Shown: positions 1-12,962, counted from the first letter of the stretch. The stretch is 64,000 nt of DNA from Paraspadella gotoi (GCA_051294375.1 CM119265.1:29488852-29552851); one strand, 5' to 3'. Translations and numbers: made by a program. Notes: generated from the sequence alone by a model not told the origin.

Positions 1-978
1 AGATAAGGCAGAGCGGGATTGGGCGCAGAGCAATTTATGGGGGCCAGAAGAACGGCACAGCGGAAGAATTGGAGCAGGATAGATAAGAAGAGAAATTTAG
101 GGCGAGCAGGGATAGATAAGGCGAGCGAGGAATAGGGAAGCGGCAAATTTTAGGCGAGAGCAGGATTAGATAAGGCAAGAGTGAGACGAATTTAGGGCCA
201 GAGTCAGGATAGATTAAAGGGCAGGAGCGGAGGGTAAAATTTAGGGTAGCAGATAGATAAAGGCAGAGCTGGGCGGAAACTTTAGGGTAGGAGCAGGATA
301 AGATAAGGCAGAGAAGGATTTGGGTAGCAGTATACACTAAGGGCAAGTATAAGGGTTAGAACAGGATAGAATAAGGGCCACAGTGGGACGGATTTTGGTT
401 CACCGCAAGGTTTAGGATAAGGGGCCAGAGCTGGTCGGGAATATTTTTTATCAGTAGCCACGGCCTAGGAATAAGGGCCAGCGCCGGGGGGATATTTAGG
501 CGCAGAGCGGCTAGGATAAGGCCAGAGCAAGGGAGATATTTAAGGGCAGAGCAGGCATAGATATGGCAGATCGAAGTGAATTTAGGCAGAGCTGGCTAGA
601 TAAGGGTCAGAAGTGGGGAGGGTTATTTAAGGTCCCGAACCAGGTTAGGATAAGGCGCATAGTGGAAGGGAATTTAGGCAGAGCTGGCTAGTACTAAAGG
701 GCAGTCATGGCGGGATTTAGGTCGAGCAGGTGTAGATAGAGGATTACAAAACCCTGGCAAAGCAGCTGGCTCGGAGAGGAAATATTCCAGGCCCATAGCC
801 CCAGGATAGATAAAGGCAGAAGATACTAGCAGACGTCTGGGAGGAATTTATGGGCGAGAGCAGGGATATGGAATTAAAGGCAGAACAGCTGGAGGGGGAT
901 AAAGGGCAGATCAGGATAGTAAAGGCAGAGCGGACATTAGGGAATTAGGGCAGAGCCAGGATCAGGATAGATAGGCCA
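1..978. repeat. Degraded 41-bp satellite array
   Basis: This stretch is a noisy tandem array. Units carry the words aattta, agcaggatagata and ggcagagcgg in a fixed order. It matches the cleaner array at 6,837-7,715 but with many small insertions and deletions, so the unit length varies. The excess indels look more like uncorrected long-read consensus than natural divergence, which is an inference. I see no gene in it. Confidence 0.8.
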
Positions 979-1034
979 GACATGCAGACGCGCCGCCGGG
1001 GACCGGCGGAATGTCCTAGGGGTTGGGCGTATGT

Positions 1035-1335
1035 TTTGACCAATGTCTGGGCAAAAATAAGCATAAAAAAGGTAAGAAAATTCCTAAAATTGCAACTTTA
1101 TTTCATTATAAAAGTGAGGAATGAACAACAATTGGATAAATATTTATCAACATATATAAAAAAAATGTAATTAAATTTGCAATTTTCACTTCCTCGCCCA
1201 GTACGCTATGATTACTGCTTATAAATTAGTATTAACCGCTATAAATTTTAAAATGTTCAAAATTGCTTTTTGTTAGATTTTTCTTTGCCACATTTAAAAT
1301 CGTCATGAAAAGTTCGATTTAAAAAAAAAAATATT
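1035..1335. repeat. AT-rich dispersed repeat, copy A (noisy)
   Basis: About 300 bp of AT-rich sequence follows the 41-bp array. It recurs at 7,735-7,990 and, more diverged, at about 47,310-47,560. Shared words include aaaagtgaggaa, gaacaacat and ttaaaattcaaaa. All three copies abut minisatellites. No coding potential is evident. Confidence 0.6.
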
Positions 1336-1439
1336 ATAGGTCCGGTCTGGGATCTGGCCAAAGTCCTGTCTGGGTCTTAGCAAAACAACACAGTTTAATT
1401 CAGAAGCCGTGATTCGGGTTTCTACCAGGGCTAGAGGAG

Positions 1440-2440
1440 TCAGAGAGATGAGAGAGAGAGAGGAACAAACATAGAAACAGAGGATAGCGAGTTTTCCAAT
1501 TTCCATTCGATTGAATCCCAGAGCATACCAAAATGTTTATCGATGTCGCTAGGACGAAGCCAAACCTGAGGGGAAGACGAGAGGGTTTTGATGCAGCCCG
1601 CCGGGACACTCCACGTAGGCGCCGGTGGGCATCCAGAGTGTGTGTTTGAGGTGTGGCATCAGAATGGTGGTTTGTGACGGTGGCATCAGAAAATGCGTGG
1701 TTTAGTACGACGGCATCTCAGAATGGTGGTTGTTGAGGGTATTGCTCGGCATCAGAGATGTGTGGTTTGAGTTCTCGGAGGGCGGTCTGAGTCTAGGACA
1801 TCAGAGATGGTGTCCGTGGGTATGCATGGCATCAGAAATTGGGTCGGATAAGGTCCGGCATTCAGAAATGGGGTGGAACGCGGTTGTGCATCAGAGATAG
1901 TCTGGTTTAGGTTGTTGGCATCAGAGATGGTGGATTATGTGTGGCACAGACAGAGGATGCGAGCGTTATGCTTGAGTAAACAGAGATGGTGGTTGTTGTA
2001 GTTTGATAAGGAGTCCTGCGTGTGGGTGGCGTACTCTAGTGGATGTTGGGTTAGTGTATAAGGACCGTGCCCATTCACGAATTAATTTCCCATTGAAGTT
2101 GGAGCGGCATGTAGGTGGGCTTGGGGGCATCCTCCCAGAGATGCGTGGATTGGACGATAGCATTGGCAAGTATCGTCTCGGTCAAGAATGTAGCTAGTTC
2201 ATCGTAGATGGCGGGTTGAGGTACTGGCATAATCTCCTCAGGATCCGCGAATGAGTGCTTATGTCGTGGCGTGAGACTGCCCTAAGTATGCGGCATCAGA
2301 ACTACATGGTGGTATCTAGGTGGCATCAGGGATAATATGCAGGGTTGGTGAGTTTCGCTCTGAGGTGGCGATTCAAGAGTGGAGGGAGGGAGAGTGAGGA
2401 GAGGTGGGGGGAAGAAGGGGGAAGAAAGAAGGAAGAGACA
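1440..2440. repeat. Degraded 24-bp minisatellite, noisy third copy
   Basis: The lead-in (GA-rich, then a block ending in tcgatgtcgct) and the following repeats (core ggtggcatcagagatggtgg) match 8,040-8,880 and 17,040-18,655. Units are irregular and full of indels. Apparent open frames on either strand are products of the 24-bp period. Confidence 0.7.
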
Positions 2441-2479
2441 GAGGCGAGTGAAGTTGGAAATATAGAATAAAAAGTTAAT

Positions 2480-3095
2480 ACGAATTAAAGATATATTTAT
2501 CAATTGATAAGATTGATGGTGAATAGGTATAATGAAAGCAATGAATATAATGTATTTAATGCTAAACTAAATGTAAACCAGATACAAAAACAAATGAGCG
2601 AATTAAATAATCAATTGAGCGAATTAAGATCGAATTTGTAAAAAAATCGATCATAGATTTCAAGCCGAAAATCTTAAGCCGCAAGAGTCCGATGTCCTCC
2701 TCGAAAGACGAAGCGCGAAGGGTCTAAATAGCCCCCGATCATCTGTAGAGGACAGAGACTTTTATGATGATCATCTCTGAGGATTGGTGTGGTAGCAATT
2801 GCTTTAATTTAGGAGAGCCCAGGACAATTTTGTTTTTCTATAGTCTTAGTAATTTCTTAATTCTTGAATTGTGAATAAGTAATCTGAGGTCTCTTGTACT
2901 AAATCTCACACAAATCCGTAATCTTAGTCATCCCCGAATTTTAGACGTACCGGTGTCTGTTTATGGGCTTAATAAAACGGGCGACTACCTAGACGACGAT
3001 ATAAAAAGGGATCATAAACGTCTCTTTTCTCTCCTCTCTCTCTCTCTCCTCTCTCTCTCTCCTCTCTTCTTCAAGATCTTTGCACTCCTCAAAAT
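2480..3095. other. AT-rich sequence with CT tract, no gene seen
   Basis: The noisy minisatellite ends near 2,450. What follows is AT-rich sequence, then a more GC-balanced stretch (2,640-2,770), then a (CT)n tract near 3,025-3,070. No convincing exon or element boundary was found. Confidence 0.4.
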
Positions 3096-3099
3096 GCGA

Positions 3100-3167
3100 T
3101 TTTAGCTAATCTTCACTCCGGCAAGATTTTTCCTTTCGGTCCCGAAGGTCGCGGGATCGAGTCCTTT
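3100..3167 (+). tRNA. tRNA-like fragment (pseudogene or SINE head)
   Basis: The block contains an A-box-like word (tttagctaat), an anticodon-arm-like hairpin (cctt...aagg around tcggtccc) and a B-box-like word (gggatcgagtcc) in tRNA order and spacing. A 3' acceptor strand that pairs with the 5' end is not visible, so this is better read as a tRNA-derived repeat or pseudogene than a functional tRNA gene. Confidence 0.35.
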
Positions 3168-3537
3168 TATCTTCTTTCTTATCTCTGGGATTATCACTAT
3201 TTAGATTTTTTTATCAAAGCGTCACTACTTCTAATACTTAAATATATTTAATGTTCACTACTAATTTTTTATGTGATCAAATTTGAGAAAATTTTTATTC
3301 TTTTTTATAATGCATAATCATAATTTGCTTGAAAAACTTCATTCGTGACTTTGTATATTATTTATATTAATGCTATTTTAATTTTCTTTCAAATACTATT
3401 ATAACTTTATCTGAAAATTTATTCTATTGAAATAAAACAAACTTTGCTCAAGAAAAGTGACCAAAAAAAAATAGTCCAAACAAATGATCATTTTCTAAAG
3501 TGAAAAGAAAATCTTTGTACTTTCTTAACCTTTTTAG

Positions 3538-4350
3538 TCGGATCTGCTTATCAGCAGATCCCGACTCTATAACTCACTTTTTTATAAACTCACTTTTTCG
3601 GTCCGTGGTCCGCCCCCGTCAATTTGTCGGCACACACACTTATATCAATGTCAGAACATCGACATTAATGATAATTAATGGAAAAAAATGATGTCCGTCG
3701 TCCGTGTCTGTGTCCGTACCGTCCTAACCGCCACCACTCGTCACCGTCCGTCCGTCCGTCCGTCGCGTCCGTCCGTGCCTCGTCCCGGTCCGTCCGTCCC
3801 GTTCCGTAAGCCGTCCGTCCGTCGCCGTCACAGCCCCGTCCGGGCCCGTCCGTGCCGACCGTAGATCCGTCCCAGGTTCCGTCTCGTCCGTCCGTTCCGT
3901 CCCACCTTAGCAAAAAACACCAATTTCGTGTTGGAACATGGATGGATTTAAATGAATTTAGGTGTGTGGATATGGTAAGTGTGGTGATTGAGCTGGATAT
4001 TAAGTTTCGGATGGATCAGCGGTGAGATGAGTTTAAATGGAACAAAAAAACATATATTCTATTTGAACACCATTCTCTGGTGGTAGGGCTGAATTGACCT
4101 GGAATTTTGTTGTGGGTAAGGGATAGTGTGTTGAACAGGAAATCAAGTTCGATGGAATAGTTTTGAGTGGTGGTTTAGTGAACCTGTTTTAACTAAGTGA
4201 TTATGCTTCTTTTTCCTTTTAATATTAAATGTATCTGCAGGATGTATTAATAAAATCAAATAATTAATAGTTAATTACTCAATATGTATATATTTCAATA
4301 ATTAATTAATTGTCCTCTTCGTCCATCCGTCCATCTTAGCAAAAAGCTGG
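3538..4350 (+). mobile_element. Short-TIR element with GTCC and AATT cores, noisy copy
   Basis: It starts with the diagnostic hairpin gtcggatctgct...agcagatcccgac, followed by a block near tcaatttgtcgg, a (GTCC)n tract at about 3,735-3,910, and text near gtgtggtgattgagc and gtttaaatgg shared with 16,487-16,982 and 26,160-26,888. The right end is not clear. No transposase is encoded, so it is probably nonautonomous. Confidence 0.5.
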
Positions 4351-5200
4351 GCCCAATAACCAATGATCGATTGGCTGGTTGGCATTGGCACTTAAATTTT
4401 TGGCTGCGTGTGGGTAGGAGTGTGGTGTGGATATAAAATTTCACGTATGGAATCGGTGAAAGTGGAAATGTTTTGGAGACATAAGATTTGACGATTTTTT
4501 ATTTTATTTAATTTACTCTTTACCATTAATTAGGATGGTAGTTAGTTTGAAATTTTTGTCGTGGTGGGTAGGAAAACCGTCATGACGAAGCTGATATATT
4601 ATTCAAGTGGGAGGACATGAGTTTAAATGAAAAAAATATGAAGTCACATTTCTTGAACTCCGGTTTTATTTTTTTCTTAGATTGAGATGAAGTTGGTGAA
4701 GCCGGTGGGAAAGGTGAGTGAAGAAGCTAGATATAATTTTGACGTGATGCAAAGTTGAAAAAAAATTATGCAAGTTGAAAAAATGATCGCGCAAGTTAAA
4801 AAAACCTCTTAAAGATGAGTGTATTGATAACAAAGGAGCAGAGGAGGAGTTGGATTTGAGTTGTTGTTTTCGTTTCGGCCCCTCGTTCTTATTATCATTC
4901 AAAAGTATTGGCCTTCGGCTGAATTGTTAAAAAAACCGCTTTTAGTTTCTCGATCGCTTGTATTTTATTCCAGTCGTGTTTTGACCGCGTAACAATTTGT
5001 AATTCGCTCACCCCGTTTTAATTTTCGTTTGTTTCACGTTATTTATATGTCTGTCTTCTTTTTAATTTTAGGCCTAAAATAAGATTCGTCAAATTATTCA
5101 GGAGTTAGTAATAACGACCAACTAGGTGGCTCTGCTGTATATTCGATACCCGAAGTGTCGTCTCACTTGTATCGCTTACCGTCAATAACCCGCTCCTTAC
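4350..5200. other. AT-rich intergenic sequence, no gene seen
   Basis: The start (to about 4,650) repeats motifs of the preceding TIR element in disturbed form. The rest is AT-rich with homopolymer runs. I see no splice-bounded open frame with coding character. Confidence 0.35.
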
Positions 5201-6811
5201 ACTGTGGGATGTGGTGCGAGTTTTGGGCATGTTAGAGCTAATATGGGTTGCCCATTTAGAGGTCCACACTTAGGATCTTATTCCCGTCGAATGTTAAGGA
5301 GATTCAAAAGATATAGGGAGTATTGGCTAGGGTGGGGGCGCGCTGGGTTGGCTGTGTTTAATTATTTCCACTCTTCCAATGCAGTGGCCACTGTATGGCT
5401 TCGCATGCAGTCTTTCCGCGCGTGGATGTGGATGTAGCTATTGCATATTGACGGGTCCTATGTCCCTGCGATGCGTGGTTCGGGTTAAGAGCTGAGAGCT
5501 ATTGGGCTTGTCTGGCTATGGATTGCCGTACTTCAGCCGTCTGGCGAGAGTTAGGACGCGAAAACCCAATCCTGAACGGGTCCCAGGGCTCCAAGGTCGT
5601 TGAGCTCTATCTAACGCTGAGCCTCTCGTCATGCACACGTAGAGCCCGAAGAAAACTCCTTGCTACCAGCGGTTGAGCCTCCATTACTTGCGGCTTTGGG
5701 CGACGTAAAGAACCGGAAAAACCCGTTAAAGAATTACCATGAAATCATATGGAAATTCGCCACACTGTACGCGTCGAACCTATTTTTCTTTTGCGAGGCT
5801 TTTCTTTTTAATCATCTCCCAAAAACTAGACAAGTGATATGCGTCGTTAAAAACATTAAATCGTTTGTCGGGAGACTTACCCCTTGGACATTTGCCATGT
5901 GCATAAGTGTTCGTCTTGACGGAGGCGCCATTAGCTGGGATCCCAATGTGCATTATGGCCTTTCCTGCCAAAAGTGACTAAGGAAGCACACATATAAGCT
6001 GCGGACAAAAGGGAAACCATTTGCTCTTTCAGAATGTCGGCCACCGGGCCCATTAAGGCTGGATGTAGGTTAAGATTGCCTCTTTTGAGATTTAGAAAAA
6101 CAATAGAGTAAGGCCCCTGCTGAGCCGTCAATACTTATATAGAATAGCGTTGAGACGCTCGCAGTCTCTGTGTAATTCCCTTTCTAGGGTTTTCATACCG
6201 ATTTCTAAGATGTTCCGTTTGTGTGAGTTACGACGGGGAGCTATTGGGTATTTCTTATCATTAAATACATATACATTTTAATTTTGCGAGTTATTTTTGC
6301 TGCGTCTCTCTGGATATGCTGATTTCGTCGCGTGCACGGTCACTAAAATGGATATTATTTTTCTAAACTTGACCATGGAGTGCGACGACCTAACAAATGG
6401 ATTACTCGCCAAATATCAACAAAATCTGAATTAAAATAATCGAGCCATTTTACCTATTTCGCACGGTATAACCATGTGTCTTTTACCGGTCGAATTATAA
6501 ATTTATATGTCAATTGTTTGGTTTCTCGATTCATAACCAGCGAATTTGTCGTCTAATTTTGATATATTTCGGAGTTATTGTCGAATTTTATTTTTCTTCG
6601 TATGCATATATCTGCGCGTTGTTCCATTAGTCCTTCATTTGTCGTTTGGGCGTTATTAGCCATCTTCGGTGCGCACTATGCCTCTGTCGCGACATACTCT
6701 GGGACTCGGAAACGGAATTATATTCGGAAAAATCTAAAACCAAAGGACAAAAGAGCATCGTTCGTATGTCTTTGTATTTTTCATCTCTCTATGGAAAATT
6801 TAACACGTTTT
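5200..6811. other. Low-repeat sequence of atypical composition before a gap
   Basis: This 1.6-kb stretch has a more balanced base composition than almost everything around it and lacks the local microsatellites. The longest open frames (about 105 residues near 5,660-5,977) have no recognisable motif or splice context. It runs directly into a 25-N gap. It could be foreign, chimeric or low-quality sequence. Confidence 0.35.
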
Positions 6812-6836
6812 NNNNNNNNNNNNNNNNNNNNNNNNN
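6812..6836. other. Assembly gap (25 N)
   Basis: Exactly 25 N. The same size occurs at 16,983-17,007 and 54,048-54,072, while the other six gaps have irregular sizes. A fixed 25-N run usually marks an unresolved join made by gap-filling software. Confidence 0.95.
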
Positions 6837-7715
6837 GGGAATTTAGGGGAGAGCAGGATAGATAAAGGCAGAGCGGAGGGAATTTAGGGGAGAGCAGGAT
6901 AGATAAAGGCAGAGAGAGGGAATTTAGGACNNNNNNNNNNNNNNNNNNNNNNNNNNNNNNNNNNNNNNNNNNNNNNNNNNNNNNNNNNNNNNNNNNNNNN
7001 NNNNNNNNNNNNNNNNNNNNNNNNNNNNNNNNNNNNNNNNNNNNNNNNNNNNNNAATTTAGGGTAGAGCAGGATAGATAAAGGCAGAGCGGGGGGAATTT
7101 AGGGGAGAGCAGGATAAATAAAGGCAGAGGGGAGGGAATTTAGGGTAGAGCAGGATAGATAAGGGCAGAGCGGAGTGAATTTAGGGTAGAACAGGATAGA
7201 TAAGGGCACAGTGGGGGAATTTTGGTCACAGCAGGTTAGATAAGGGCAGAGCTGGGGGAATTTTGAATTTTTATCAGAGCAGGCTAGATAATGGCAGCGC
7301 GGGGGAATTTAGGGCAGAGCAGGCTAGATAAGGGCAGAGCAGGAGAATTTAAGGCAGAGCAGGATAGAATGGGCAGATCGGAGTGAATTTAGGGCAGAGC
7401 TGGCTAGATAAGGGAGAGTGGATGGGTATTTAAGGCCGAACAGGTTAGATAAGGGCAGAGTGGAGGGAATTTAGGGCAGAGCTGGCTAGATAAAGGCAGA
7501 GTGGCGGGAATTTAGGGTCGAGCAGGTTAGATAAAGGCAGAGCTGGAGGAATTCAGGCATAGCAGGATAGATAAAGCAGAGCGGGGGGAATTTAGGGCAG
7601 AGCAGGATAGATAAAGGCAGAGCTGGGGAATATAGGGCAGATCAGGATAGATAAAGGCAGAGCGGAGGGAAATTTAGGCAGAGCAGGATAGATAAGGCAG
7701 AGCGGGGGGAATTTA
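6837..7715. repeat. 41-bp satellite array
   Basis: Tandem units of about 41 bp run from one aatttaggg to the next, each containing agagcaggatagata and ggcagagcgg. The array is interrupted by a 124-N gap at 6,931-7,054. Unit variants (gggtagagc, gggcagagc) are interspersed. It is the cleaner counterpart of 1-978. Confidence 0.9.
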
Positions 7716-7734
7716 GGGTTGGTTTTGACATGTC

Positions 7735-7990
7735 TGGGCAATAAAGCATAAAAGTAAGAAACTAAATTCAACTTTATTTCAAATTATAAAAGTGAGGAAT
7801 GGAACAACATTGGAGTAATATATAATATATATAAAAAAATTATTAATTTTGCAATTTTCGCCAGTACGCTATATTTATAAATAGTATTAACCCTATAAAT
7901 TTTAAAATTCAAAATGTTTTTTGTAGATTTTTTTGCACATTTAAAATCGTCATGAAAGTTATAAAAAAATATATAGGTCCGGTTGGTCCT
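7735..7990. repeat. AT-rich dispersed repeat, copy B
   Basis: AT-rich block between the 41-bp array and the 24-bp minisatellite. It resembles 1,035-1,335 closely and 47,310-47,560 more distantly. No open frame of note. Confidence 0.6.
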
Positions 7991-8204
7991 GGCAAAGTCC
8001 TGTCTGGGTCTTGCAAAACAACACAGTTTTTAATCAGAAGCGTGAATCGGGTTCTACCGGTAGAGACAGAGAGAGAGAGAGAGAGGACAAACAGAGAAAC
8101 ACAGAGAGCGAGTTTCAATTCCATCTCGATTCGAATCCCAGAGGCAAACAATGTTATCGATGTCGCTGACGAAGCCAAACCTGAGGGGAAGAGAGAGGGT
8201 TGAG

Positions 8205-8875
8205 GTGGATCAGAGATGGTGTTTTGAGGTGGCATCAGAGATGGTGTTAGGTGGCATCAGAAAATGGTGGTTTAGTTGGCATCAGAAATGGTGGTTGAGG
8301 TGGCATCAGAGATGGTGGTTGAGGTGGCATCAGAGATGGTGGTTGGGGTGGCATCAGAAATGGTGGTTTAGGTGGCATCAGAAATGGTGGTTGAGGTGGC
8401 ATCAGAGATAGTGGTTTAGGTGGCATCAGAGATGGTGGTGGGTGGCACAGAGAATGGAGGTTGAGGTGACAACAGAGATGGTGGTTGAGGTGCATCAGTG
8501 ATGGTGGTTTAGGTGGCATCAGAAATTGTGGTGAGGTGGCATCAGAGATGGTGGTTGAGGTGGCAATCAGAGATGGAGGTAGTGGCATCAGAGATGGTGG
8601 TTGGGGTGGCATCAGAAATGTGGTTTAGGTGCATCAGAAATGGTGGTTGAGGTGGCATCAGAGATGGAAGTTGAGTGGCATCAGAATGGTGGTTGAGGTG
8701 GCATCAGAGAGGAGGTTGAGGTGGCATCAGAGATGGTGGTTGAGGTGGCATTCAGAGATGGTGGTTTTGGTGGCATAGAAATGGTGGTTGAGGTGGCATC
8801 AGAGATGTGTGTGTTAGGTGGCATCAGAGATGGTGGTTGAGGTGGCATCAGAGATGGTGGTTGAGGTGGAAAACA
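8205..8875. repeat. 24-bp minisatellite
   Basis: Unit approximately ggtggcatcagagatggtgg plus ttga. Because 24 is a multiple of three, the array gives long open frames on both strands (Pro/Gln/Ser-rich on minus, Val/Ala/Ser/Glu/Trp-rich on plus). No start context, splice site or unique flanking coding sequence supports a protein. Confidence 0.9.
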
Positions 8876-8989
8876 ATTGTTGGTCGGTTCTAAGTTTTGG
8901 AAGAAGCGTGGTGGTCGAAGTGGCTGATGGTTCAGGTGCCACCTGAGTAGGAGTGCCACTTTGATAAGCGCCGACGGAAAGACTTAAGT

Positions 8990-9535
8990 GGCGGCAGTGG
9001 TGGCGGTTTGTGGCAGGGTGCGGTTGTGGTAGTATTGGCGGTTGTGGCAGTGGTGGCGGTTGTGGCAGTGGTGCGGTTGTGGCAGTGATAGCGGTTGTGC
9101 AGTGGTGGCGGTTGTGGTAGTATTGGCGTTGTGGCAGTGGTGCGGTTGTGCAGGGGTGGCGGTTGTGGACAGTGGTGGCGGTTGTGTTGTATTGCGGTTG
9201 GGCAGTTCTGGCGGTTGTGCAGTGGTGGCGGTTGTGGCAGTGGTGGCGGTTTTGGTTGTATGGCGGTTGTGGCAGTTTTGGCGGTTGTGGCTGTTTTTGG
9301 CGGTTGTGGCAGTGGTGTCGGTTTGGTAGTATTGGCGGTTGTGCAGTGTATGGCGGTTGTGTTTTATTGGCGGTTGTGGCAGTTTTGGCGGTTGTGGCAG
9401 TGGTGGCGGTTGTGGCAGGGTGGCGGTTGTGGCAGTGGTGGCGGTGTTTGTAGTATTGGCAGTTGGGGCAGTGGTGGGTTGTGGCAGTGGTGGCGGTTGT
9501 GGCAGTGGCGGGCGGTTGTCGCAGTGATGTACTAC
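8990..9535. repeat. 18-bp minisatellite
   Basis: Unit ggcggttgtggcagtggt, with variants. The 18-bp period yields artificial Gly/Cys/Val/Trp-rich frames. It follows the 24-bp array after a short unique spacer. The counterpart in copy 2 is 18,780-19,240, much noisier. Confidence 0.9.
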
Positions 9536-9539
9536 TGTA

Positions 9540-10067
9540 ATACTGGCAGTAATGGTGACAGCGGTGGGAGTGACGCAGTAACGATGCGTTTTACAAAATT
9601 GACGAATTTACGTAAAGGAATTTATGATTGGAAAAAAATTAATTTCGTTAAAAAACATTAAATCAATATTTTATTATAGAGGGAATGAAGGGGATTATAT
9701 ATTGTTAAAAATCGACATTTTTTGTTGGACAATTGATTAAACGGACATTAAAAAAAGGAAAAAAGAGTAGAACTATCGATTCAAACGACGACTACATTCG
9801 CTTTGACTGCAAAATTTCAAAACAGTTTTTTTTTTTTTTTATTTAATTGATTATTTAGTAAATCTCATCGACTATTTCCAACTGTTTTTCTTTTTATTCT
9901 TTTTTTTCTTTCTTTTCTTTCTTTCTTTTTCTTTTTTTAAATATCTTTCTTTCTTTCTTTTTCGCTCTTATTTTTATTTTATTTTTTTCTTTCTTTTTCT
10001 GTCTTTCTTCTGTTCTCTTACTTTTTCCCTCGAGTAGGGGGTCTTAGTGGATTGCAAGTTGGAAATG

Positions 10068-10124
<57 letters not shown>

Positions 10125-10307
10125 ATAAAAAATCTAATAAGGGGAGAAGAGAAGAGAAGAATCAAATTTCTCCAAGACAAAAGTCTTTTTTTTTCTAATC
10201 GACAGAATTTGTCTTCTCTTTTTTAGTCATTCACTTTTAACAATTTTTTATTTACTTTTTCAAAAGTAAATGATTTCCTGTTATTTTAAGACTTTGCTCC
10301 ACCCCCT

Positions 10308-10358
<51 letters not shown>

Positions 10359-11884
10359 GTCTCTTTCTCTCTCTCCTCTCTGTCTCTCTCTCTGTCTCTC
10401 TCTCTCTCTCTGTCTGTCGCGGAGACAAAAATCGATTTATCACCGAAAGATAAAAAAACAACAAATTTTATTTACTTTTCTTGATAACCTAATTAATAAA
10501 TTTGCCTTAAAAAGCTTAAGATTTTAAAACCAAGATTTTTTTTTTTGGAGCAAAAAAAAAGAATCCCGCCAAAGGATTTTTCCCACTCTCTCTCTCTCTC
10601 CTTCCTCTCTCTCTCTTCTCTCTCTCTCTCTTCTCCTCCTTCACTTCGCTTTTAAATTCTTTTTCTCCCACTCCCTTCAACTCTCTCTCATCACATTAAG
10701 TAAGGGAGTTTCGTTTGTTTTTTTACGCCTCCAAAAGCAGCTTCGGTTTATTTTTCTTTAAAAGGAATTTTTTTATTTCCAGATTCATGGACGCATTTTT
10801 ATTCTGTAAAAACAACTGGTAAGTAGTCAATCTGCTTGTTTCGTGTAGATTTTAATGTATGAAAATGTAAAAAAATACAATGTTTTGTTTTAAAAACTTA
10901 ACTGTTTAGGAGTACAACAAGTTGAATTTTCTCAGCTGGCATTTTTATTAATGTCAAAATCATAGTCAAGTTCAATCACAAAATCTAAATGTCAGCTCCG
11001 GGTCTCCGAGGTGCCAAGCTCTGGGTCTACCGAGTACCAGTTCGGGTCCACCGAGGTGCCACGGTTCTGAACAAACGAAAACTTCTTCGTGCGGTGCCAG
11101 ACACTTTGAAAGATAAAGTTAAAACGATTCAAAAAAATTTACAAAAACTAAATGAAAGTTAAATTTTTTGAAAATGTTTTCCCGCAGATTTTACCGCAGT
11201 TGAAAAGACGTTTATCCTTAAAAGGTTGAAAAGACGTTTTCCTTTAAAAATTTACTACAAAATCTGTTTTTACTTTTTTTTTTTAAATTATAAGAAGAAT
11301 TTATTCCGAATCGTTTTGAATTACAAAGAAATAATTTGGACTCAATTTAGATTTAAATTTGATTTAGATTTAGATTTTGTTAAATCTTAGTTTGTATTTC
11401 CTCGCAGATTGATTAAAACTGCTTGTTTGATTGTTTGCTTGTTTGTTTGTTTGCTTTTTGTTGGTTGACTCGTTAGTTGATTCTAAAAAGGTACAGTAAA
11501 GTATTGGATCAGTGAAACATTCAAAAAAAAAAAAACCATTAGTTAAATATTTTTTTATTATATATGATATTGTATATGTTAATGTTAAACGTAGTAATGA
11601 AAAGATACCATTGTCAAATTGTTTATTTATTTAGAATATGTTAGGATGAAAGTAGGGATATTCGAATTCATTCTACCTTATGTTTTTTTTGTTCTTTTAT
11701 TCTAAAGAGAAATTAGAAAAAGGAGGAACAGGAAAAAAGAACAGAAGAAGAACAAAATAGAGAAGCAAAATAGAGAACAAAGAAGACAAAAGCAAGACCA
11801 AAAGGCCAATGAAATAAAAAAGAAAAAACCTTTAAAAACTAAATTTGGAACCATAAATTTTTCTGATGGACTCTAGCTACGTAA

Positions 11885-11950
<66 letters not shown>

Positions 11951-12600
11951 TCTCTTTCTCTGTATAAAATCGCGATGACGGATTAATTAAAAGATGATGA
12001 CGACATTCTGGTGAAAAAGAAAACAAAATTGTAGTGAGTGAGTGAGTGTGAATTGATTATAAAGAAGGAGAAAGAGAGATTTGATGTGAAGTGACTGCAC
12101 AGAGATAGTAGAAATGTGTGATTGTTTGGTTAAATAGTCTGTAGATTATTAATAAATAGAGAGGTCATTATAATTAAAATCAACTATAATGTTAAGAAAT
12201 TGATAACCGCTTGACAAAAAATTATCATCATCCACTATTACGAAGTTTTTCAACGGAGTCATATAAGTCATGTGATTAGATTTTCAAGAAATTCTTTACT
12301 ATTTTAAAAATTAATTACCTTCGAGATTTGTGGTTTGGCGGAAAAGTAACTAAGAAATCACGACAATTTGATTACATTTCTTGAAAAAAAAAACTTGAAC
12401 TCTGGGTTGAAACTTTTTTTTGAACACTTGAACAAACAAACTTTATTTTTTTCGTTTTCTATATTTTAACAATATATTCAACAGATCTCAACTTGATAGA
12501 TTTTTAATGATGATGTAGTCAATGAAATGAGACGAATTTCAAAAAGTAAAATAAATAATTTGGATTTGAATGATATTGGAATATTCGTAGTATATCTAGG
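9540..12600. other. Non-coding AT/CT-rich stretch of copy 1
   Basis: Contains poly-T/CTTT tracts (9,820-10,010), (CT)n tracts at about 10,063-10,120, 10,305-10,415, 10,586-10,640 and 11,885-11,950, three imperfect 27-bp units with gggtctaccgaggtgcca near 10,996-11,065, and a TTTG tract near 11,430-11,460. Every item recurs in copy 2 (about 19,270-22,400). I see no gene. Confidence 0.6.
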
Positions 12601-12609
12601 TACGTTACG

Positions 12610-12640
12610 AAAAAAAAAGAGAAAGAAAGAAAGAGAGGAA

Positions 12641-12676
<36 letters not shown>

Positions 12677-12745
12677 GAAAGAAAGAAAGAAAAAGAAAAG
12701 AAAGAAGAAAGAAAGAAAGAAAAGAAGAAAGAAAAAAGAAAAGAT
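12610..12745. repeat. (GAAA)n microsatellite
   Basis: Interrupted GAAA/GAAAA repeat of about 135 bp. The copy-2 counterpart at 22,410-22,465 is only about 55 bp. The difference is either a real length polymorphism or an assembly difference. Confidence 0.9.
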
Positions 12746-12900
12746 ATTCTGATATATATTTAAAATTTGCACCTGACTTATACAATCCAATCGATTCAAT
12801 TTCTATCCTATAATTTTTTATCTATCCGATTCATCGTATGTTTTTTTTGATTTAAACTATCCATTTTTAATTCATTTTCATCATTAAACCCCATTCTTTG

Positions 12901-12962
12901 AGACAAGAGCCTTCCGTCAAGACAAGAGCCTTCAGTCAAGACAAGAGCCTTCAGTCAAGAGT
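12901..12962. repeat. Three tandem 20-bp units
   Basis: Three near-identical units of gacaagagccttcagtcaa sit just before the TIR element. They recur at about 22,618-22,680. Confidence 0.8.

Noticed and set aside
8205-9661. Long Pro/Gln/Ser-rich, Trp/His-rich and Gly/Cys-rich open frames
   Set aside because: They lie in 24-bp and 18-bp tandem arrays whose periods are multiples of three, so both strands stay open without selection. No starts, splice sites or unique coding flanks.
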